From Zoroaster sp. YZ-2022 (taxonomy: Eukaryota > Echinodermata > Asteroidea > Forcipulatida > Zoroasteridae), in the NCBI GenBank assembly GCA_029582265.1, contig CM055834.1, positions 3,100,001-3,164,000 on the forward strand: DNA of 64,000 nucleotides, written 5' to 3'. Both the position numbers and the translations under genes were made by a program. Below, piece by piece: positions 37,701 to 53,600 of the stretch. Position 1 is the first letter of the stretch. Every line of letters begins with the position of its first letter. Below the pieces are notes generated by a model. It was not told the DNA's origin and ran no database searches. It saw nothing but the letters and a program-made list of their open reading frames with translations.

Positions 37701-40700
37701 GTGTAAGCAAAGTAAGATTCATAACATCAACAATACAAAAATTTTGACTGAGAGGTACAGTAAAACTAGCATCCCGAGGTGATCTCTGGAGCGTTCTATT
37801 TTCCCTGGGCTTCGCCTCAGGAAAATAGAACACTCCAGGGATCACCGACATAGGCTAGTTTTAATGTCCCATGAGTGAATGCAGTCAATATTTGATTTTA
37901 ATTTTGCCCCACACTGACGTGTGTACAGCCGAGTGTCTGTGGAAAAACTTGACAGGCGACTCGGGCGGGACCCGAACCCACGACCTCCCGCCCACCAGTG
38001 CAGACGTCTTAACCTCTCGACCACCGAGCTTGCCCGATGTCGATGTGGCTGGCTAGAATCCTATATAGCAGCGGGTGCCGCGATATTTATAGTTTGATGA
38101 AATTCTTGTGTCGGGTGATAAACAATTGATTTTAATTTTGCCACACACTGACGTGTGAACAGCACTGCACGCTCAGCGCCCTCTGAGTGTCCGTGGAAAA
38201 AACTTCACAGGCGACTCAGGCGGGACCTGAACCCATGACCTCCCGCCCACCAGTGCAGACGTCTTAACCTCTCGACCAGTCAATAATTGTTTTATAACAG
38301 CTCATACCATGATACCATGCAGCTGGAAGGTTGCTATGAGCTACTTCATTGGTTGCCATGGGCTAGTACTTTTGCAGCTGTTGTATAGTCTTTTCTTATT
38401 TGCATTACAGTAAAAAAGCAAACATGTGACACACTCAACTAATCACAAGACAGTATCTATGTATGAGGTGTCAAAATAGCCATTGGCCTTTCTGATTATG
38501 GCACATATACCCATGATACACTATTGTTTTCTTAATCTAGTCAAAGTTTGCTATAAAAACAGCCAACACAATTCAACACCATTCATGTATGATTCCTACC
38601 TGTAGAGAAGCTGGCATAAGACCATATACATCCTTGACTGTCTTATAAAGTAAGCTGACAACTCCCTGGGGAAGGTCAGGAATCCTGAGTGCAGCAAGAA
38701 GACCATCTAGAATAATCTGACATTGGTGTAGTGTGTGTATCCCACATACTCTAAATGGCTCAACTAGGCTCCTCTCAATAAATGACTTGAGTTTACTATA
38801 TGGAAGAGCTTTGACCAATGTAGGAAGGCAACCATACAGGACAGCTTTGCAAGATTCCTGAAAGTAACAAGAAATGTGTTGGAGTAGTCTGTGTAAAATT
38901 AAAGACAAATTTATTCTAGGTTTTAACGGTTAAACAGTATTAACAATTGCCCATGACAGTTTAGACTATATATATACCAGTCATTATCAAAAATCAAAAC
39001 CGCGCATATTTGAGCCAATTGTATATTCTTGTATTAGTTCTGTAATACATACTACAATAAGTATACCTTTAGTGTTGTGAAGAGTGCTGGAGATAGCCAG
39101 GTAGCTACACACAGTGCTGCATTAGACTGATATTGACACTGAGATATTGCTAGCTCCAAGCACAATGAATGCACCTTCTCTCCTGATAAATAACATAGAA
39201 AATCAGTTACTTAAATTCCACACTCAAGATATGTAATGTACAAAGACTATATTTATATTTTAAAACTCAAATTTCATTAACAGGTTAAATTGCTATGTGA
39301 AGTATTTTTCTTCATAAATGTTAATACTTAAATTGAATAAGAATTGAATGTACAGCTCTATAAGGCAAGCATGGTATTCCAGAATGGTCAGCCCCTTGAT
39401 CAAAGGTGTGCATGCTAACCAATTGTCATTTACTACAAGAATGCCTTATCCTAATTAAGTTTTAAAGGAAATGTACAACATTGGTAATGTTGGCAAAACA
39501 TGACTGCATATGCACTAGGCCGGTTCAGATTTCACTTTTTTTCAATGTTTGTAACCTACTGCTTGGTTTCCCATGGTTTTGCACGTGCAAACTTCAAAAA
39601 TCATATCCGTTTTGTTCTCAGACAATGAGGTATGCTGCCTCAAGAGCCTCAAGAAGTCATATGACTTCTTAATAATGGGGGAATTAGGTTATTTTTGCTC
39701 AAATAAACTGTAAGTTGGTATAATGACCCTTGAAAGGCAAGTGATGGGTGATTTTATTTAAAGCATCACTGCTGAAGAAAATATAAGCATTTTGAAAATC
39801 ATAGGGGTCATGACATGGTTCAAAATGTGGGGTCAAATGATTGATTTTATGCTTGAAGAAAATTTAATTGCTTTGGAAACCATAGAGACCTTAACATGGG
39901 TAAAATTTTGGGGTCAAACGTACAAATTTGCATATATAGGCCTGCATTGTATTTTGACCAATACACTGGAAGTTTTTGGACATCCTGCTGTCAACATGCC
40001 GGTTTTATTTTATGCAAAGCACAGTACTGATGAATGAGTTTGAGGGCTTTAGAAACAATTGGGGTCATAATGTTGGTCACAATTTGGGGTCAAATGTCAA
40101 ACAAAGCCAATTTTGACCAATACACATAGTATGACCTGTCTTAGGGTAACTTCTGTAGACATACATGTAATTGGCTTGAAAGGCCTGTGTTTCTATTACA
40201 AACTATTTTGTAGAGTGATTATTCCAGTATATTTTTGATAAGTTGATCGCTATATTTATATATGGATCGGGGGTGCTTATCCGTTCAGGGATGCATTTGC
40301 AAAACTGTCACATTGTCTCCTGTTGAACTCCACTAAATGCAGAAGCCAAGCTCGCTGTTGGGGGTCAGTAGTAATGATGTTGGCAATGTCACTCATTATC
40401 TTCACTCCTCGCTCTGCTATATCTTTCAGCGCCCCATTACAGGATATTATTACTTCTCACGGTCTGCAATCAGTTGTATATGCAGATGATACTCAGATAT
40501 ACTTCATTTTTCATCCAGAGGATCGTCATATAGCAATCCAGAAGACTGAAGCGTGCGTTGCTGACATTCGATCTTGGTGCCAGAAGAACTGGCTAGTGCT
40601 GAACGACGGAAAGACAGAGCTGATGCATTTTTCGTCCAAATCTATCAAGACAGATTGGAAGCCTGCGATAAGGATCGGCGATGCTGTCATTGAGCCATCA

Positions 40701-42129
40701 CATCAAGCACGAAACCTCGGTGTCGTCATGGATCCCTCCCTGAGTATGAGTGCCCACGTCAACAATGTGTGTAGGAGCGCTATGTTTAGCATTAGAAAAA
40801 TCGGCCAGATACGTCAGTACCTCACGCAGGAAGCTACTGCCAAGTTGATTATGCGTTTGTCACGTCGAAACTAGATTCTTGTAACTCTCTCTTGTTCGGT
40901 TTAGCGGAACGCGAGTTAATGAAGATTCAGCGAGTGCAGAACACGGCAGCCCGACTTGTTCTTCGCGTATCACGACGCGAACACATTACACCGGCTCTCG
41001 AGTCCCTCCACTGGCTACCGATACAGCAACGAGCAGTGTACAAGATCCTTCTGATCATCTTTAAGGCCTTGAAAGGCATGGCACCTGTATTCATATCAGA
41101 ACTGTTAGCTTTGTATAAGCCTTCTCGAGTTTTGAGATCTTCATCGGAATGTCTGCTTTGTGTCGTCAAGTCTTTGACAAAATTCTACGGTGATAGATCA
41201 TTCGCGTTTGCAGCCGCAAACTTATGGAATAAACTACCCACTAATATTCGTCACGCAGCTTCACTGGGGATCTTCAAATCTCAGCTCAAAACTCATCTTT
41301 TTAAAATGCACTTCTGTGCGAGATAAATTGTGTTATGCCTTTGTTGCTTACCCATCACGCTTCTGTTATAGTGTTATCAATTTCTATCATTTGTGCAATT
41401 TGCTGAGGGTGAAGTGCTGGTAACCTCTCCCCTCAGCGTTTTTCCACACTGTCTTATCACTTCGTGCTATGCTATTGTGCAACATCTGAAATACTTGCCA
41501 TTGGATCAGAAGTCTTATCACTGTGATTAATTCTGCTGTTTTTAACCATCTTATGCAATATACCATTTCTCAATATCTGATTTGATGCAATGCCACATCG
41601 GAATAATTTTTTTGATCATCGCATTTTCATCTTGTGCTATGTATCTGAGGGTGAAGTGCTGGTAACCTCTCCCCTCAGAGTTCTTCCACACTGTGTTATT
41701 ATGAATGATATTGTTATTACACCTGAAATGTTTTGCCATTAGATCATCAGTTTTATCAACTGCATCTGAGATCATGTGCCGGTCACTTTTACGTTATGCT
41801 ATTCTTGTTTCATCGCCATTTCAGCGTTATTTTTAAAGTGTATTGATATACCTATTTTTAGACTGTAAATGTGATACTAGATTTATTAATGTTGCAAATA
41901 TTTTCCTTGCATGTGGTTTTTAACAATTTGTCATTTTTATCCTCCTTAAACTTAGTTCTGTGTTATTGGTGGTATTTGTATTCTGTACTTTTATTATATT
42001 ATATTTTGTATTATTAATTAGGTTTAGTGTATTGGTAGTTTTTAAGTATAATTTGATCTTGGTGTACTAGTGTATTTTATGTTTGTTAAGTGCCTAGAAG
42101 CTTTTGCGTTATGCGCTATACAAGTTCAC

Positions 42130-42196
<67 letters not shown>

Positions 42197-45100
42197 CATG
42201 TAATCTGGTTCACGAGACCATGTGTCCACAGTAGAGGATAGCCAATTAGAACTTATATTGAGAGCAATGAATACGAAGTGTGACTCTGGCCCAATAAGAT
42301 CAACAAGTGTGGCGTCCTTTTCAGATGGTTTGGAAAACAGATTTCCCCTTTGTGAGTTAATCTGGTAGTTGCCAACAAGCCTTTCATTGTGCTGGTCATT
42401 CTTGGATGTGTGCTGAAAGAGTCGAATGTGACCACTTCTTGAGTTACATGTACATTGTAGATACCATCTATGTTTTATCATCTTGCCTAGGGCTGCATCT
42501 GCCACCTCCTTATCTATCATCTGGTACATCATCATGTCATATATCAGCTGCAGGTCATTATTTGGTGCATCAGCAACACTGGTGGCTGTCACCCAATGTG
42601 ATGAGTAGAAGAAGTGCACCAAGAAATGGTTGATCCTCTGCAGGTTGTTTTGTGTCACAGCATCATACCCGATCTCATCCCCAAACATGAACATTTTAAT
42701 GGAGTAGATGTTATTTGCCATCCACCTTGCCTGATGTATTGCTCCTGGTCTGCTAAAGTGGATTCCTCTAGGGGGTATGCCAACAAGGAGAATAATGATG
42801 AGCTCTGCCGCCTCTCTGTATTAAGCTTAGGGTAGCTTGGTAGGGTCTGGATTGGGGAGGATGTCATTGAGCAATGTGATGGTCTGCTCCCTCTTCTCCC
42901 AGTTGTCCTAGTTGCCAGTGTGTTGATGTTCTCCTTGTTAATCCCTGACCAGGCCTACAATCCCGGCCAAAATAGTTGGGACATGTGACAATAAACATAC
43001 CATCCCCTGTCCCACGCTCCCCCATGGGAAACCAAGCAGTAGTGTACAAAAATTGAAAAAGTGAAAAAATACAAAAAGTGAAATCTGAACCGGCCTAATA
43101 TACACTTAGTAACTAAGATAGTTAAGACTAATTGCAGTGATACCATGTGAAATTCTCTATTGAGTAACTAATTAGTTCTGAAAAGAACTGGAGATTACAA
43201 CTTGACGATTCAATCAGTATGCTCTGATTACCTTCAGGAGATTTGTCTTTATACTTATCCTCTTCACCATGCAAAGCTATAAGTTTTACCAAACTAAGAT
43301 AGGATGAGTTTTGTGAATTTGGGCCATGGGTAATTTAATAAGCAAACGTGTATACATGTATGTAGCTGTGTGTGTAGTATCATTATTCAATGCAAGGTTT
43401 ATTATTAGAAATACTCAAATGTCAACTTCTTGAAATAAATTTGACAGTAATGCTAATATGTCTAACCATAAGGCAATCTAAGAACAGGAGCAAGCAGAGA
43501 TGTCCAGTTGAGTGGTGGTAGAGGAGGTATGAATCCATGTTTGCCAGTAAGTGCTGACAGTAAAGTCTCTAGTCTACCAGCTGATATCATCTCTGGGCCT
43601 ATCTTGCTTGCTTGGATTAGCTGGTCAATACAAGCTCGTAGAATGCTGGTCTCAGGTAGGTAAGAATATGAAGACGGTACTAAAAAGTAACAAAATAACA
43701 GCAAATAAACACAATCAGAATGATAAAATGATGCTCAATGTGTGTGAGATAAAGTCAATAGAATCTATGTCTGGAGGAAGTAAAAACCACTAGGATGAAA
43801 TATTGTATAGATTATATTAATTCAAATATCAATTTTATGACCTAAGACTCTAAACAAATGTTTTATTCACCTACCAGCCCTTAGTTTTCCTTTTTTATAA
43901 ATATATTATGAAACACCCCATTTGCCTAAATAACGAATAATATACCAGGTTTGTACTAACAATATGTGGAATTATCTCTTGGTGTGTTGATAGTTTTTTA
44001 TATGATTGATTATATAAGACTTGACACGGTAGTAAGTAGATATAATTACTAGATTTACTGTAACACAATGTGTCTATCATGAGTTATGTGTGGTTCAGAA
44101 CCAACCAGTGAATATCGTCAAAGAGTAACCTCTTTAGTATTTTCATTCTGTTATTGACATAGACAAAGCACACTCATCAAAACAGTGAGTTTGAAACCAT
44201 TCTACTAAAACTGACATGTATATCATTTGACTGTGTTAGACTGATGATACTCACTGCCTGATTTAGTATGTGACATAGATGTTGAGACTAGATGCATGTA
44301 ACCTAGCAACCATGTTGCTGCATTCTGAATAGCTGGGTCCGACCAGACTGACAGCATCTATTTAGAACAATATCAAACATACATGTACATTGGACAAATT
44401 CAATACTACATTAACACACCAATAGGGCATATTCTACTTACAGTCCGTTTGGAAAATAATACATGTGCTGACAGGTGTTATATAGAATGTATTTACATCA
44501 TATCATGCATATTGTATCTGAGGTTCACCACATGTTTAAATGATGGCATGCAGTCCTGCAGTATGGCTTGGTGTGGTGTAAACATGAGGTTCCCATAACA
44601 TTACCTGTAGAGACAGTCATCTGAATGAGTGTCAATAAATGATTAATTGTGGATCCATTCAAGGGAAATATGCATATATTTAAAGTTGAGAATATAATCC
44701 TACAAGAGATACATGTACAACCACAGGTTTATGTGTTTTTTGTGTAACACTAAATCATCCGACAACTGATGAATAATTATATGAAATAAAAATTACTGAA
44801 ACACCTACAAATGCCAAGTGACATATACCTGACTGATTTGTTTGGCAACAGTAATTCTTTTGTTGTGCATGTCAGAAGTCATTTGAGTCTCTGTTGCACT
44901 GTGTACTAGTATACCAGTTCCAGTCACTAATGCAGTCAGACCATGCAGTGATGCTACCTTCTGTGATGCTGTAGAAGTCTACAAGAGTAAAACATAATTT
45001 TACATTAGGTGACTGGTTCCTAATAAAATAATTATATGAGCTTCACCTAACTAAACTTCAAAATATGTTATAGTTTACAAATACTGATCAAGACCAATAG

Positions 45101-47612
45101 TAAAAATATATCACTTAATGACTTATTAAATATTGCCCTAGCTGTTCCGTTTCATTCAGCGAAATGGGACAGTGCAACATTTACTGAGTGATATTTAAAC
45201 ATTTGCATGAATTTAAATAATTAATTTAATAAAACAATTCTATAAAAAGTAAGGTACACAATGGCACAGCAGTAGCATGGTATAAATCATTGTTCTACAG
45301 TCTTGCTTTAATCTACTCTTAATAATATATCTACCTGATTAGCAATGATGGAGGACCAAGTTGAGAATATGTTTGTCACTAGAGGTTCAATAGATGAATG
45401 ACTACTGCATACTAGACTATGAAATAATACTCCAGTACACAGTGCCAATCCTGTATTCTACAATATAAGAACACAGAGGCCAGTAGAAGAAAAGTATTAC
45501 ACAATAGAATATAAAACGTAACTGTCAATCCATTGTTGCATAATAAATAACACCAATCTCATATTTTATTTTTTTTATTATAGGTTTTCCCGGCCAATTT
45601 CAAAACTTTTTTCTTCATTTTCGTTAAAGAACATTCAAATTCACGCCATTTTTATTGATCCGATCAAACAAGGGTTTCTTGTTTTAGATTATTGCGTTCA
45701 AATTAATTTCCAAGCAATCATGATTTTGTTCATGTCATTCACAATTGTGTTTATTTAGTTCCATTTCATTTTGGGGCATTCATGACTTCAATTATCTCAT
45801 CCTGAAATTGGATACTTCGCATCTTTTTGTGATTGATGCAGTCAAATTAACAATAATAGATGCACAAAGGATTTTGCACAATTTTTTTATTTATTTTAGC
45901 TTTCATTTATGAGCAATCAATTTCATCTTAAGAGTATTCAAATACGCCCATGCAAAATTTCAGTGAGTTTTCCGATGATTTTTGTTGTTGTGAGTTATGA
46001 AAGTTACTAAGGCCTTTTTTTGAAACTTCTTTTGTGTCGGTATCCAATTTCTTGATATTTAATGCCAATGTCAACAATTTGATAGTACCCAACAAGAATA
46101 TGAGTATCCCAACAGGGTAATCTTGCATAACATATTTGTTCCGTGTTGCAATATTTTCACATTATTCGTTCACATTTTCCCTGGCTTATGTTTTACTTTC
46201 TTCCCCCCCCCCTTTTTATGGAGGGGGGTGTTTTCTTTAGCCAACAATTTCCTGACGCGCAAGGCAAATGAGAGTTAAGAAAGGAGTCTGTCCCAACATT
46301 TCATACCTAGGCCTTAGAATTTAAAGTTAAAATGTGAAAATTGAATGCCAATTGATGAACTTGAATTCTTGATAAACTGCTTGCGACTGGTGTGAATGAA
46401 ATTTAATGAACTTAGTGACACTTTCCATTAAAATGTACTTACTTTCGCGATGAGTTGAGTTAAATTACAATAGAATGCTCAACTTGTGAATTTGAATGTA
46501 TCTTTTTACTTTTTGAATGATGATGTGAAGGAGCATTCATACTCAAATCAAATAAGCGGGTAGTAAATTGAATGAAAAAGGTTTGACATTCGCCAGGAAA
46601 ACCTATATTTAAAAATAACTGTTCTATTAAAGGGGCAATATCGTCACAATCAACAGGGCATGGAATCGGAGTGCTAGGTTTAGATTAACTCGGTGAGCGA
46701 AAATAATACCTCACATGGTAATATTACCATTGCTGCTGCATAAATGAGCCAGTAATTTTAAGTCACTGTGTTTATCTTAAACTAGGACACCGATTCCATG
46801 CCGTGTTGGAAGTCGTCTCTGATCGTGCGGACATTGTCCCTTTAAGTTCTACTGCACATAAGCAAGATATACATTCAATTCAACACACATTACTTTATAG
46901 GTCAAATGCTGAAATTATGCATCAAAAATTGAGTAATGATTAGATCTTCTACACTGATTCAATGTATTTACAATAGAATAAAATCATCATTGAGTCACAA
47001 ACATCATTAAGTACATGTCCTGCGCATGTACATGTAATAAAATGATTCAAGATCAAAGCATGTCCACCTTACGCCAAGCAGCGAGGCTTGCGTATAACGC
47101 CATATACTGACCTCTTCATTTTGGTAATTGTGAACTTTGAGTGTTGGTCCCACATACAGTCTGCATGCTGTGGGTATAAATACACACATACCAGCTATGC
47201 ATAGTGTGTACCATACCATATCCAAACAAATGAAATCCATTTAGTACAACCAGAATCTGTCTATATGGAGTGCCATGGTCGAGCGGTTTAGTGCATCGGA
47301 TTTGTGTTGTGATGGCTGAGTCGTCAGAATGTGGGTTCGAATCCCAGCCGTGACCGGGGTGCTTGTGTCCTTGAGCAAGACACTTTACCATAATTGCTTC
47401 TCTCCACCCAGGGGTAAATGGGTACCTGTGAGGGCAGAGTTGGTTGTTGTGTTTGATTAGCCCTATATGCACTGTAATGGCAGCAATTGAGCTGTATACT
47501 CCCCAGGGAGCTGAGATGGTTTCAGGATTGATTTATGAGCCTGATGAGCAGGGGTAATAATATAATGCGCCTTGAGCACCAGTTTGGTGGATACGTGCGC
47601 TATATAAGTCCA

Positions 47613-47647
<35 letters not shown>

Positions 47648-50600
47648 CCTAATCACGCCAACTCCAACCAATGAAATCCATTGAGTAGTACAGCCAGAGT
47701 CTGTCTATATCCTAATCACGCCTACTCCAACCAATGAAATCCATTGTTAATAATTACCTGGTCATGTTGTTGGCAAAGAGTCTGTAGTTTAACAGCAACA
47801 CTGAATGCATCACTGGGGCTAATGATGTTATTATGAAAGCAAGCTGCTGTCAAACATCCAATACACATACACAAAGTCTGCAATTGTAAGGTACAATGTA
47901 CATCACATGAGTGTCATTTGTTTTACCAAAAGGCAAAGACAAGTCTTGGTGGTAGAGGCTGATACAACAAGTATTTTCTTCACATGTGCTTTATTTCATA
48001 TATTCATTCCTGGAAGGTTATCCCATAACAAAATATCATCATTTATGGCCAACGGAAACATTAAGTATGGTCATTGAACAAATTAATAGCAATGATGACT
48101 TTAAATTTAGCAAGCTAGTTATTAGTATATGTTGGTTTGCTACTTTATGTAGAGCAAAATGCACCTCAAAGCACTTGCTACATGGTCAAACTACAAGAAA
48201 AATTATTGAACAAATGTTTCAAATACGTCAGTTTTAAAAGCAAAAATATGCTCCAAATATTAGGTACTGGAACAAATTTAAAGTCTGGTATTTTTTTTAA
48301 ATACTGAACAGGTCATAAAGTTAAAAATTAATTAAAATATTGCTTTAAGACATTTGCTTCAGATTTATTCATTTTAAAATGTCTTACAAGGCCCTAAATG
48401 TAGTTTATACTCTTAAATGTATGTAAAAGCATCCACACTAAGAATCAATAGAGATATACAGACACCAACCTATAACAGTTTCAGGTCATTTATACTGTCG
48501 TTATCAAGAAAATAATGAAAATTCCTTCATTCTTATAAAATAGCTTTGTTTCTGGAGGACAAAAGTTAAGTTGGGCAATTGTAATAAAAAATTTATTCAA
48601 ATTTTATGAATTTTGATACTCTCTTCACCTTTACACCAAGTAAGTTTTGTATAACACTTTGATCATGTTTTTTTTGTTTAAAGATTACCAATTCATGCTT
48701 AGGGTATTGAAGGCTAGAACATACCTGGATATAAAAAACACCCACCTCAACGTACAACATGTCCTCTTCTTCCTCCTCCAATCTTGTAACAAGTTTCCTG
48801 TGCATATTAGCCACATGTGCCTTGATATGTGCAGCGCCCCCTGTTGACATAGCAGGTAAGGCCATTGCCAGACCAAGTAATGAACCACATGAACCATCTC
48901 TCTGTTTGTTGATTAGACTAGCTGCCTCAAGAGCATCAATCACTCTTATCATTAAAACCTCACCCTAAACACACATTTCAATACAATTTGCCAGTTTAAA
49001 ATTACCAACATAATATAGACCATGTTATAACATGTTTACACTGTGTATGTTTATATGTGTAATTTACATTGTTTACATTGGTCTCCACAAAATTTCAAGT
49101 ATTGTAAACAAATTACAGATGAATACGATTTGAGATATAGTGCCAAAGCTTGGGTGATTTGTCAGTATAACTGAGGAGTCACATTGTTGTTGTTGTTATA
49201 CCAATAACGAATCGGCTATAATTTCCATGAAAACAAAGTATTTAAATTTGAGTACATATTCATCCATTTGTAAGAGCCAGACTCAAATATTGTGCCACCC
49301 ACAGAAGTCCGATATATCTCAACAGTTGAGGCTTACTTTCATTGGTCCACAGTCAGATGCTTTCATCTGTACCCACTACCTAATAGTCAGTGTGTACTTA
49401 GTACATGCACATGGGACTGAATATGGTAAGGAATTAGGTCTTTGTGATGTCACATTGAGTGCATGTGTTGGGTCACATGTTATGTTTGTGGTGGGTCTTT
49501 TCTTTGCCAGACATTGAGCGGAAAAATGAACAGTTAAGTTATACACCCTTTTTCCGATGTTTTAACACATTTCTCATTAAATTGATGAGTATGAGACAAA
49601 GATACATAGGTACAAATAAATTATGTCTGCCATAGACTTCTGTACATTGTTTGCCTGTCATAGTTTGACATTATGCCCCCCAAAAAAGTTTTTTTTGGTA
49701 ATCTTTTTTTTTTGCCAACATGGAAATAATAATAATAATATTTAATCAGCGCTTAATACTGGCATTTCTAAGCGCTTAACCCTTAAGTTACAAAAAGATG
49801 AGTCTTTAAGAGAGATTTGAATGAGTCAGTAGAGGTAGCTTGAAGATGGAGATTGTTCCATTGTGATGGTGCAGCTAAGGCGAAAGCTTGTTGGCCATAG
49901 CGCGTGTAAGTATGTGGACCATTTCCAAGTTGAAATTGTGAATTGTATGACGACCGTAAATTAAAGAAATTAGACTCTGAAGATATGTAGGTGCATGGCC
50001 ATTAACTGTTAAGTGAGAAGAATCTTCTTGTATTTGATGCATTGAGTAACCGGGAGCCAGTGTAGTGAACGGAGAAGTGGAGTGATGTGTTCCCGACGTT
50101 TGACCCGACAAACCAGACGAGCTGCCGAGTTCTGAATTCTTTGAAGTGGTACAATTTGAGAAGTCAGTAGCCCAAACAGCAAGCTGTTTGTAACTAGTCG
50201 AGCAAGTAGTCAAGATGGGATGTAACAAATGCATGTATGAGACATTCAGTGGAGTTTTGGTCAAGGTACATGTAGTTACGAAAGATGCCGAAAGATGCAG
50301 CGTGACAGATTTTGCGAATATGTGTATCAAGTTGAAGGTTGTTATCGAAGATGACCCCAAGATCCCTTACTGATTGCTGGTAAAGTAATGTTTTTTTCGA
50401 AAATGCAATGCAATATGGAGTGATATGTATATATACGGTGACCAAATTTCCCATGTACAAAGTATGGTGGCTAAGAGAGGCCTCACAAATCCGGCACACA
50501 TTCATACCCCTATGTGAAAAACATGTTTAAAACACAGAATTCCAATCGATCCAGCAATTTTGGCTGCAACTGGACATTGTTTCATAGCAAAAAAAAGAAA

Positions 50601-53600
50601 ATAAAAAATGCCAAAGCGCAGGTCTGAGTCGACACGCACAGAGACCAGAAACTGGAGACTTTTGTGTGGCCTTAGGGCTCTTTTGTAGACAAGTAATGTT
50701 GTGCATATTGTGCATATTGTTAAATATGCACAATACTACATGTATATACATGTATTTGACTTAATATATACTTTGTGTAATCATGTATTCAGACACTGTT
50801 ATTTTTTATTAAGCATGTTTGGAAATAGTACGTCTTTATTCTTTGATTATGTATTATCTTTTAACAAAAACATTGATGAAATGGCTACCTCTGTCCCCAT
50901 GTAGTCGGCATAATGAGCTTCATGTAACCGAGCAGTCAACATGCCTACAGCAATCCCATCATACATCTGCACAATATGTGATGGATGAGCATTTGGTTGT
51001 CCTGGTAACCCATTGGTCAATACTTCCATGATGTAGAGTAGTAGTTGGGTATTTGTAGTGAGTAGTAAGGGAGCAAGGATGGAGACACCGACAGTTGCAT
51101 TACTGTATATCACAGTAGATAAGGATGGCTTGACAGGATCACCACAATACTATACCAAATATAAATGAACAATCAGTTAAAAAGGGATCCTACACTGTAC
51201 TTACATGAATGTTGTCAATCAAAATGAAGTCTTTTGTTCACCAGCAAAAATAATACATCTAATTGAAAATGTAAAACTTTATCATTGAGCTCTGAGTTCA
51301 TGGGGATATGCTAAAGATATTGCTCTAAAGCAGACTTGACAGTATGTAAATATCATGTTACAGGAAATCATAAAAGAGATTCATTAAACATGATGTACCC
51401 ATAAATGAAGGGCAAACAAAATTGCCACTGAAATTATTTACTTAAAATATATGCCAACATTACCCTGTCCTTGAATAAAAGTATGGTTTCGACCCCCCCC
51501 CCCACCCTTTATTAATACGTCTGGATAGTCATTGTAAAGAATCTTTGTAAAGTACTAAATAAAAATGACAAGATCAAAATGAGCATATCTAGGACTAACA
51601 CACTTGTTGAAAACAAAGCTGATCAGACTAAAGCTGTCGTCTAATGAGGATGGTGGTTTAAGGGAATACTCATTACTTGTAATGGCCTATACAAAAGTAC
51701 AATGAATCATATTATATGATGTAAATTGGCCAAATCCTGATTGAATAGACATCACTATGATCAATGTTTGTATTTACCTGTTGATACCAAGTGAATATCT
51801 GCCCTTTAGGTTTATAATTACAATCCACAAGACATAGCAGTGTGTCTATGACCATTGCTAACCACTCATTCTGTCCAGTATGTTGTAGTAATGATTGATT
51901 TGCTCCACTCTCATCTTCATCAAGACTCAAAAAATGTTGTGTAGAGACTAATGCCAGGCTAGCCAAAACAAGAATGGCATTACTCTGTGCTAATGAGTCA
52001 CTCCTAAAATACAAACAATGTCATTATTTGTCATTGTAGACAGTACAAAGATCACAGTTCGACATGAAACTTACTTGGTGTAAGGTTGATGATGGTTTCA
52101 AACATGCCGTAAAATCTTTCTCTTTAAGGTACTATCATTTAACAAAAATGGACGATACAAACATACACACACTGGTGTGTTTATGTTTATATTGTTTGTT
52201 TTTTTGCCTTTGAGAAGGAAACTGGTAGGTTTGAAAACTAAGCCCAATAACTGAATTTTTTTTATTTATACTACAGGTCCTTTAGGTTGGTAACTAGTTT
52301 GCAACAGCTAATTCTCTATTTAGTACTATCATTTATTTAAATTATTTCCCAAATGAATGTTTTACTTCATGAGATATATGAAAAATCTGAATGCATTTTA
52401 TTATCTTTTTCCTAACAAGCAGTCTTGGATGTATACTTCCTAGTGTGTTCAGATAATTGGATTTATGATCAGAAATAACCAACCATACCTTGAGAATCAC
52501 ATCATGTTGGAAATGGTGCTTTAAGAAATATTTGTACGAGTATATTATTTGTGTTGCATGTACAAACGCAGGATAATGAATATTTCTTACTTCGTTGCTG
52601 TCTTAAGCTGATCAGTAAGTTTATCTCGTACCCACAGCCATGCTGTATTTATCTTAGCTCGGAAATTCAGATGACCAAGGCTACTTTTAAGCTCAAGATC
52701 AGCTAGGCGACTCTAAGAAATAATTCATAATGGTTATTGTAGTAATGAAACATCATTTGGATAGTTACAATAAATGCAGCCATACATGTATGTGTTACAT
52801 GTGGTTGTTGGGTATGGATGTGGATTTGAATCAGTAATAATTACACTGTTCTCTGCTTTCTTGTAATATAGCACAGATACACCCAGGAGTACGTCTACAG
52901 GTTACATATTACATGTACATGTATTTAAATATGGCAGATTGACCAAGACAAACACCTTGCATATCTTAGACAAAACTTCAGACTTACTGAACTTTTCTAT
53001 TTAAAGCCAGTTAAGCAAAACATGTTAATATATATGATTGTGCTTACTTTTTGAAAATCAAAATAAATATTAAAAATTGTGACCATGTCTATCCTACACC
53101 GATGTATGCATGAAGTACTGTATACTCAGTGTCTGTGGGAAAAACCCTCCACAGGAAATCGAACCCATTAGACTCATGGTATTTAATATTAACCTGTAAT
53201 TGCCAAATCATTTACAATACTCAACATAATATATGTTAGACCATTTAGATCATTTCAGTTTGTGATAACACCATGTGTTTATCTCAACTATCACTAAAGT
53301 GAGGTACAGGGTTCTGAGAAGAACCTTATTGGGCAACTCGTCTCTCAACTGTCGCTAAGTGAGATTTTGATTCAGGGAGAACCAATATCGGGCAACTCCT
53401 CTCTCAACTACATGTATCACTAACACTGACTAAGTAAGAATGTGGTTCAGGAAGAACTATGGGGACTTCTTGGGGTCTTCTCTACGTTTCGATTACTATG
53501 CTCTTAGAAAGTTGAGATAAATATAAATCTGTTATTACCTGAATGAGAGCATGGAAGGCTCTCTGTATGAGTGATGTCCAAGCATACAGTAGCTGTATCA

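Larger units (their letters stand above)
40280..42195 (+). mobile_element. L2-like LINE, 3' half with (ATT)n tail
   Basis: RT from about 40400 ([20 protein letters not shown] with a YADD core), C-terminal part (40892-41326), a 3' UTR of about 800 bp and an (ATT)n tail at 42129-42195. The 3' UTR repeats GAGGGTGAAGTGCTGGTAAC twice (41405 and 41648). The frame breaks at about 40874. Confidence 0.8.

Noticed and set aside
48593..48968. Plus-strand frames over the FOCAD exon (48647-48847, 48759-48968)
   Set aside because: Shadows of the minus-strand exon, which has splice sites and family motifs.
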